In this document: positions 13,956-17,985 of the stretch, piece by piece
Position numbering within the stretch: the first letter of the stretch is position 1
How the letters are laid out: each line of letters opens with the position of its first letter
NCBI GenBank assembly: GCA_038231175.1
Contig: JBBRLU010000020.1
Span: forward strand, 1 to 17,985
Reading direction: 5' to 3'
Length of the DNA stretch: 17,985 nucleotides
Source of the DNA: UBA4729 sp038231175
GTDB taxonomy: Bacteria > Patescibacteriota > Saccharimonadia > Saccharimonadales > UBA4665
Notes under the pieces: generated by a model
What the model saw: only the letters and a program-made list of their open reading frames with translations
What the model was told of the DNA's origin: nothing
The model's database searches: none
Translations under genes and position numbers: made by a program

Positions 13956-13973
13956 CCATGCCTTGCGGAATGG
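13956..13973 (-). promoter_or_regulatory. Hairpin with GCAA tetraloop in the rpsF leader
   Basis: On the minus-strand transcript, CCAT pairs with ATGG, followed by a T/C mismatch and a CC-GG pair closing a GCAA (GNRA-type) loop. It lies just upstream of rpsF. Many bacteria have an S6:S18-binding RNA in this leader; this hairpin is a candidate, but the known consensus was not matched base by base. Confidence 0.45.
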
Positions 13974-14021
13974 ACAGCCCATGTGCACGAGTGGCCATGA
14001 GCTGAAGTTGATAGTAGACCA

Positions 14022-14050
14022 ATTATAGCCTACTCACCCCTGTTGGTCAA
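14022..14050 (-). promoter_or_regulatory. rpsF: Strong promoter of the rpsF operon
   Basis: Minus strand: TTGACC (14045-14050), 17-bp spacer, perfect TATAAT (14022-14027). It begins 2 bp after the stop of the 302-aa gene. The leader is about 80 nt, much longer than in most single genes of this window. Confidence 0.8.
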
Positions 14051-14052
14051 GC

Positions 14053-14961
14053 CTAGGCGGCCGAACTACTCAGTGAAGCCTTTAGTTCCTGTTCGATAGT
14101 GTCAAAGTAATCTGGCTGCTTGTGATCAAAGTGTTGAATCATAAATCCAAGTGCCCGCTTTGGCCTGGATTGGCTAATACGGCCCTTTGCCCGAGCACTT
14201 TGGTAGATACCCTCCACCGGATCGATGACAACCTGAGCGGCATTACGAATAATACGGTGCCCCAGGCGCTGACGCTCCAAAGCGTCCTTTGCTTCAAGAA
14301 ACTGACTGACTTCAATCGTTTCTTTAACTGCTGCCAGGCCATAATTGACGATATATCGACCAAAATAATAGCCGATGCGAGCTTCCATTCGTTTTTGCTT
14401 GTGCAAAATACCTGGCTCTAATAGTTGTCGGCGCATGTACTCATCAAGGGTAATAATCTTTGGTCTAGGTTTGCTGAGGTCGATGGCCTGCTGAGGAATA
14501 TAATTAGCCGCATATAACAGCGTGACTAAGAATCTTTTATGGACATCGAGAGGTAGTGTTACCCCGTCATAGGCGTCGTGGCAGCGGTTGTGCAAGATTC
14601 TTTCGGTCTCTTGCAGCCTTGACCAACGGATAGCTCGTAAGTCATCGCGCTCAATCTCTTGAGCCTTTGTTTGAGTCCGCAGGATTGTACCTCCCAACTC
14701 TTTAATACGAGACGGATAGGCCACTCCGTGATGGTCGTCAACCGCTTGCGAATAGCGGGAATCGATACCAGTTGGAGCTATTGTCAGCGTTATGGGCAAA
14801 CCCCTGGCGAGTCCGATCTCGTCTAAGGGGCAAGGGTTTTGCGGCACATACGTGTCAAACTGACTTCCAATTAAAAAGCCCCCATCGTGTTCGACGGGGG
14901 CTGGGGGAGGCACAATGAGCTCAGCGTGTATTCCTGGTGGAGTTAGTCGCTGGATGTTCAC
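14053..14961 (-). CDS. Unknown 302-aa cytoplasmic protein
   Basis: No family is recognised. The start is GTG 14961, with AAAGGAG nine bases before it. Residues 1-100 contain Pro-rich pieces (VPPPAPVEHDGG) and several short beta-like segments. Residues about 100-275 are strongly helical and rich in charged and aromatic residues, for example RWSRLQETERILHNRCHDAY and ARIGYYFGRYIVNYG. The part from about 245 to 285 is basic (QSARAKGRISQSRPKR), so nucleic-acid or ribosome contact is possible but unproven. There is no signal peptide or membrane helix. It lies between ftsK and the rpsF operon with its own promoter (15000-15029), and its stop is adjacent to the rpsF promoter. Confidence 0.85.
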   Translation of the reverse strand: MNIQRLTPPGIHAELIVPPPAPVEHDGGFLIGSQFDTYVPQNPCPLDEIGLARGLPITLTIAPTGIDSRYSQAVDDHHGVAYPSRIKELGGTILRTQTKAQEIERDDLRAIRWSRLQETERILHNRCHDAYDGVTLPLDVHKRFLVTLLYAANYIPQQAIDLSKPRPKIITLDEYMRRQLLEPGILHKQKRMEARIGYYFGRYIVNYGLAAVKETIEVSQFLEAKDALERQRLGHRIIRNAAQVVIDPVEGIYQSARAKGRISQSRPKRALGFMIQHFDHKQPDYFDTIEQELKASLSSSAA

Positions 14962-14999
14962 TGCACTCGTCTCCTTTGTCAGCTATTTGTATTATGCTT

Positions 15000-15029
15000 A
15001 TGATAATCCGGTTAGTGCTTTATTGGCAA
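15000..15029 (-). promoter_or_regulatory. Promoter of the 302-aa gene
   Basis: Minus strand: TTGCCA (15024-15029), 18-bp spacer, TATCAT (15000-15005). The leader is about 32 nt and carries the AAAGGAG ribosome site, so this is a classical led transcript. It lies in the 76-bp gap after ftsK. Confidence 0.62.
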
Positions 15030-15037
15030 GCTAATAA

Positions 15038-17278
15038 TTAGGCCTCTTCAGGAAAATCGTCAAAGCTGTCAGCCGAATCTTTGGGTGTGCCACCGCCAAA
15101 GACGTCCTCGAGCGAGCTGACCAGCACTTCGCGCGGTTTATTGCCGGTGGCCGAGCTGACGATGCCCTGCTCTTCCATGGTGTCGATGAGCTTGGCGGCC
15201 CGGCCGTAGCCGATGCCGAGGCGCCGCTGTAACAGGCTGGTGCTGGCTTTGCCACCGTCGATCACCACCCGCACGGCGTCGCGGTACATCGGTTCTTCGC
15301 CGCCGTTGCCGCCATTGGCGCTGTAATCGGCCACCACCCCACCCTTGCCATTGAGCTGCACCGGCTGGCTGACGACTTCGTCGTCGTATTGTGGCGGTTG
15401 TTGCATCTTTAAGAACGCGGTTACCTTGGCGGTCTCGTCGTCTTCTATAAGTGCCGCCTGGACCCGCTTCGGCTTCGGCATATCGCTGGTCAGGAGCAGC
15501 ATGTCACCGCGGCCCAGTAGTTTTTCGGCTCCCATTTGGTCGATAATGGTGCGTGAGTCGATCTGGCTAGCGACCGTAAAGGCGATCCGGGCCGGCACGT
15601 TAGCTTTGATTAAGCCGGTAATGACGTCGACCGACGGCCGCTGGGTGGCCAGCACTAAGTGAATGCCGGCGGCACGGGACTTCTGGGCCAAGCGCACAAT
15701 TAAAGCTTCGACGTCGCGGGCGGCCATCATCATCAGGTCGGCTAACTCGTCGATGACGATCACGATGTAGGGCATGCCCTCTTCTTTTTTGAGGTTGTTG
15801 TACTCAGAAATGTTGCGCTTACCGACTTCGGCCATGGCGCGCAATCGGCGCTCCATTTCGGCGACTGCCCATTTCAGCGCGCTGATACATTTTTCGGGCT
15901 CGTTGATAACCGGTGTCAACAGATGGGGAATATCGTTATACGGTGCCATTTCGACCTGCTTAGGGTCGACCAGGATCAGTTTTAAATCTGACGGCGAGTT
16001 ACGGTACAGCAAGCTGGTTAAGAAGGTATTAATCATGACCGACTTACCGGAACCGGTCTGGCCGGCTACCAACAAGTGGGGCATTTTGGCCAGGTCGGCC
16101 ACCACCGGCTTGCCGGCTATATCTTTCCCGATTATAAAGGTCAGCGTGCCGGAGATATCACCCCATTCTTTGCTAGTCAGCAAAGAAGCCATGCGCACGG
16201 TGGCGGCTTTGATGTTTGGTACTTCTATACCGACCAGCTTCTTACCAGGGATCGGTGCTTCCATCCGCAGGGAGGGCGCCGCTAAGTCGAGCGACAGATT
16301 ATTCTCCAAAGCGGTAATCTTGGTGAGTTTGACACCGACCGGCGGCTTCATGGTGTACTGCGTGACGCGGGGGCCGATGTTGGCGCCCTCCATCTCGACT
16401 TCGATATTAAAGTTAGCCAGGGTGTCGTGAATGGTCTGGGCGTTGGCATTGACGTCACCGGCGTCGGCTTTGTCTTGCTTCTGATTTAATAATGATAAGG
16501 CTGGGAACTGCCAATTGGGGTCCTTAGCGGTGGTCAGGGCGTCGTGATTCTCATTGATAGATAATTTGGCGGCCGTGTTGCGCATACTGTTGTGGCGCGG
16601 CTGCTCTTTTTCCTTTTCGGCAGTGGCAACGGTTTCAGGGGTGTGATGCTCCACCGGCACGCCCTCACGGGTCTGGAAGCTGCTGGCGACGGCCCGTTTC
16701 TGCAGTCCCATCAGACCATCTTCGGCAGCCGCTTCGCGCTCTGGTCGCTTGAACATATTAATGATGTTTGCCAACACGTGCAGCGAAATGCCGAGGGCGA
16801 AGAATAGCGTGATCAGCGTCAGGACGGCAAATAACAGGCTGGCCGGAAACTTATCGAGTGCGCCGAGCACGGCGTTACCGATTACCCGACCAAAACTACC
16901 GCCGTGACCACCTAAGATCCGGCCATCTAAATCTTTATGAGAAAAGGCGGCATGCGCCCACGACGAAGAAAATACCAGCACACCGACCAGGCTCGCAAGC
17001 TTACTAAAAGGTAAGCGTCGTTCCTCGTTCGAGAACTTATAAATACCCCAGTACACCAGCGCTGCCGGCACCAGGTAAGCCATCCAACCAAACGACCAAT
17101 AGGCGCCGTGGAATAGCCCTTTTGGTAAGCTGCCACCGGTGCCGAAGCCGCCGAGCAAGGCGAAAATGCCGAATAGGATCAATAAGATAGCCAAGCTTAA
17201 CGCCAAAAACGGCGACTGTTCCCGCTCGACCGGTGCTTCGACTTTTTTCTTCCTAGTTTGTTTCTTTGTTTTGGCCAT
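15038..17278 (-). CDS. ftsK: FtsK/SpoIIIE-type DNA translocase
   Basis: The 746-aa product has a Lys-rich start, membrane helices at about 24-45, 57-80, 93-111 and 138-172, and a charged linker (173-250) that is short compared with E. coli FtsK. The motor follows: Walker A GQTGSGKS (406-413), Walker B VIVIDELADL (506-514) and the conserved QKSRAAGIHLVLATQRPSVD region. At about 665-735 there is a gamma winged-helix domain (STSLLQRRLGIGYGRAAKLI), which in other FtsK proteins reads polar DNA motifs. FtsK pumps chromosome DNA through the closing septum. A TATAAT box 11 nt upstream and the absence of a Shine-Dalgarno suggest a near-leaderless mRNA. ATG 17278 is the only sensible start. Confidence 0.97.
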   Translation of the reverse strand: MAKTKKQTRKKKVEAPVEREQSPFLALSLAILLILFGIFALLGGFGTGGSLPKGLFHGAYWSFGWMAYLVPAALVYWGIYKFSNEERRLPFSKLASLVGVLVFSSSWAHAAFSHKDLDGRILGGHGGSFGRVIGNAVLGALDKFPASLLFAVLTLITLFFALGISLHVLANIINMFKRPEREAAAEDGLMGLQKRAVASSFQTREGVPVEHHTPETVATAEKEKEQPRHNSMRNTAAKLSINENHDALTTAKDPNWQFPALSLLNQKQDKADAGDVNANAQTIHDTLANFNIEVEMEGANIGPRVTQYTMKPPVGVKLTKITALENNLSLDLAAPSLRMEAPIPGKKLVGIEVPNIKAATVRMASLLTSKEWGDISGTLTFIIGKDIAGKPVVADLAKMPHLLVAGQTGSGKSVMINTFLTSLLYRNSPSDLKLILVDPKQVEMAPYNDIPHLLTPVINEPEKCISALKWAVAEMERRLRAMAEVGKRNISEYNNLKKEEGMPYIVIVIDELADLMMMAARDVEALIVRLAQKSRAAGIHLVLATQRPSVDVITGLIKANVPARIAFTVASQIDSRTIIDQMGAEKLLGRGDMLLLTSDMPKPKRVQAALIEDDETAKVTAFLKMQQPPQYDDEVVSQPVQLNGKGGVVADYSANGGNGGEEPMYRDAVRVVIDGGKASTSLLQRRLGIGYGRAAKLIDTMEEQGIVSSATGNKPREVLVSSLEDVFGGGTPKDSADSFDDFPEEA

Positions 17279-17289
17279 CGATTTTATTT

Positions 17290-17318
17290 ATTATACCCTG
17301 TTAAGTGCTTATGGTCTA
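17290..17318 (-). promoter_or_regulatory. ftsK: Promoter of ftsK (near-leaderless)
   Basis: Minus strand: TAGACC (17313-17318), 17-bp spacer, perfect TATAAT (17290-17295), 11 nt to ATG 17278. The expected leader is about 5 nt. The -35 lies within the last codons of the upstream small gene (stop at 17309). Confidence 0.65.
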
Positions 17319-17575
17319 GCCTGTTCTGGCGGATAGCTATGGGGAATGCCGTTTTGCTGTTCGTACTCGGCCAATATACCAAGCATGGTGTTAAATTGGG
17401 CACTTTTCTGTTCTCTTTGGCCGCTGGTACTTTCAATATCAACGACCGAGGATCGAGATACAGCTATCAACCGACTAAGGTGATCTTGGTTTATGGCAAT
17501 AGATTTCAGCCCGTCGACACCAAGAACATCAGCATAAAAATTATGCCCGAGGCCGTAAGGTGATTCTTTATTCAT
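17309..17575 (-). CDS. Small protein with possible helix-turn-helix, second of an overlapping pair
   Basis: The 88-aa product overlaps the upstream small gene by ATGA, so it is probably translated by coupling; it has no clear ribosome site. The segment DHLSRLIAVSRSSVVDIEST (about 31-50) has the spacing of an Xre-type helix-turn-helix (L-x-x-L-x-x-V-S-R-S-x-V-x-x-I-E), followed by a helix-like FNTMLGILAEYEQ. This is weak evidence for a DNA-binding protein. The end is Pro-rich. No known family is recognised, and the ftsK promoter starts in its last codons. A regulator of the neighbouring pair or of ftsK is possible but only inferred. Confidence 0.6.
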   Translation of the reverse strand: MNKESPYGLGHNFYADVLGVDGLKSIAINQDHLSRLIAVSRSSVVDIESTSGQREQKSAQFNTMLGILAEYEQQNGIPHSYPPEQARP

Positions 17576-17805
17576 ATTTTGGTCACGTTATTAACTGGCA
17601 AGTCATTCTTGAATCGTAGCCATGGCTCCAGTTCAGTTGGCTGTGGCGGTGCAATTAGATAACCCAGATTTTGAGGATGGGAGGCGCTGTCAACAGCTGC
17701 TTGAGCAACCAATCTATGGCCCATCCGCTCCCAGTCAGGTACAGGATAGCCATGACCGACCACTGTGCGCTCTGTCGGGAATTTAAGTACATTACTTTCA
17801 GACAT
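17572..17805 (-). CDS. Small unknown protein, first of an overlapping pair
   Basis: From ATG 17805 the product is 77 aa: MSESNVLKFPTERTVVGHGY, then a mixed helical part and YLIAPPQPTELEPWLRF. An in-frame start 45 bp upstream at 17850 is rejected because it lies upstream of the likely transcription start. The N-terminal N-V-L-K-F-P-T-E-R piece looks like short linear motifs seen at the ends of small cytoplasmic proteins. No signal or membrane helix is present and no family is recognised. A TAAAAT box 7 nt before the ATG, with TTGCTT 17 bp further up, indicates a leaderless mRNA that continues into the next gene by ATGA overlap. Confidence 0.62.
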   Translation of the reverse strand: MSESNVLKFPTERTVVGHGYPVPDWERMGHRLVAQAAVDSASHPQNLGYLIAPPQPTELEPWLRFKNDLPVNNVTKI

Positions 17806-17812
17806 AAAAAAT

Positions 17813-17841
17813 ATTTTATCATACTTATGCTTAATAAGCAA
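17813..17841 (-). promoter_or_regulatory. Promoter of the small two-gene unit (leaderless)
   Basis: Minus strand: TTGCTT (17836-17841), 17-bp spacer, TAAAAT (17813-17818), 7 nt to ATG 17805. The spacer contains AAGCATAAG, a word also found in the spacer of the promoter at 1814-1843. The -35 is a weak match. Confidence 0.5.
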
Positions 17842-17870
17842 TAGCAGCAATGGCTGGAACTAAACCACAA

Positions 17871-17979
17871 CGTCCAGTTCGACAATGCTAACCGCCCCGG
17901 ACGAGCAGCTGGCAGTAAGTTCCGACTTACTGCTTGTAAGTGGCTGCTTGTCACCAGGAGCAGCCGACCTCACAGCTGC
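17871..17979. other. Non-coding stretch with three-way-junction folding potential
   Basis: No gene is seen from 17851 to the window end. Bases 17905-17911 (GCAGCTG) pair with 17973-17979 (CAGCTGC). Inside lie a 9-bp hairpin with a 4-base loop (17912-17933, loop TCCG on the plus strand) and a 7-bp hairpin with a 10-base loop (17942-17965). Just before them is a 5-bp stem, CGTCC/GGACG (17871-17875 with 17899-17903). This could be a structured RNA on either strand or a protein-binding DNA element. There is no T-run, so it is not a normal terminator, and no tRNA features (T-loop, anticodon arm) are present. Confidence 0.45.
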
Positions 17980-17985
17980 AAGCAC

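Noticed and set aside
15774..16430. Plus-strand open frame of 218 codons inside ftsK
   Set aside because: It is antisense to the conserved FtsK motor domain; the composition is a mirror of that coding strand and no start signal is seen.
17655..17954. 99-codon minus-strand frame over the small gene and the structured stretch
   Set aside because: It is a shadow in another frame; the 17572-17805 frame has the promoter and the ATGA link to its neighbour.
17905..17979. tRNA gene (75 nt with a 7-bp outer stem)
   Set aside because: No T-loop sequence, no anticodon-type arm and a 9-bp hairpin next to the outer stem; the fold is a three-way junction and not a cloverleaf.
1..17985. UGA recoding as in Gracilibacteria
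   Set aside because: TGA ends several genes (for example at 2400, 6065 and 17572) and no conserved Gly is missing at in-frame TGA codons.

Overview
The window most likely comes from a Patescibacteria (CPR) genome, probably Candidatus Saccharibacteria (TM7). This is inferred from gene content and protein style, not from a marker-tree comparison. Base composition looks mixed, near 50% GC. TGA is used as a normal stop, so the Gracilibacteria/Absconditabacteria UGA recoding does not apply. Genes are tightly packed: convergent partners lie 1-16 bp apart, and no convincing hairpin-plus-T-run terminator was found. No tRNA, rRNA, CRISPR array, transposon or integrase was found.

Region 1 (1-7114) is an envelope and surface island. 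On the minus strand, reading from high to low coordinates, it encodes a putative lipoprotein, a membrane-tethered Rpf/transglycosylase-like enzyme with a peptidoglycan-binding domain, a protein with a C-terminal two-helix hairpin, a membrane protein with Ig-like and PKD domains, a small anchored protein overlapping it by GTGA, and two secreted beta-rich proteins (the last one cut by the window edge). One plus-strand gene (3427-4269) encodes a membrane-anchored, fibre-like protein. Such a set would suit a small host-attached cell, but that role is inference.

Region 2 (7115-11010) holds ychF, a bacterial-PH-domain protein with a Gln/Pro/Ala-rich tail, a Crp/Fnr-type regulator and a phosphoribosyltransferase-like protein. 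The divergent intergenic regions here carry clear promoters and palindromes.

Region 3 (10354-14050) is a translation and replication operon read on the minus strand from one strong promoter: rpsF, ssb, a 108-aa unknown gene, rpsR, efp, tlyA, then the PRTase-like gene. Most of its genes have good Shine-Dalgarno sites; the 108-aa gene and the PRTase-like gene do not.

Region 4 (14053-17985) holds a 302-aa unknown gene, ftsK, a two-gene overlapping pair of small unknown genes, and at the window edge a non-coding stretch that can fold into a three-way junction.

The clearest non-gene pattern is regulatory. Seven genes with their own promoter have a -10 box 6-11 nt before the start codon and no usable Shine-Dalgarno, implying leaderless or nearly leaderless mRNAs. 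By contrast, most genes in region 3 and several elsewhere have ordinary AAGGAG-type sites. The most interesting spots for follow-up are this two-class initiation pattern, the three-way-junction element at 17871-17979, the CRP-style palindrome over the Crp/Fnr gene's own -35 box, the c-subunit-like ARQP loop in the 4283-5122 protein, and the unknown gene embedded in the rpsF-ssb-rpsR operon.
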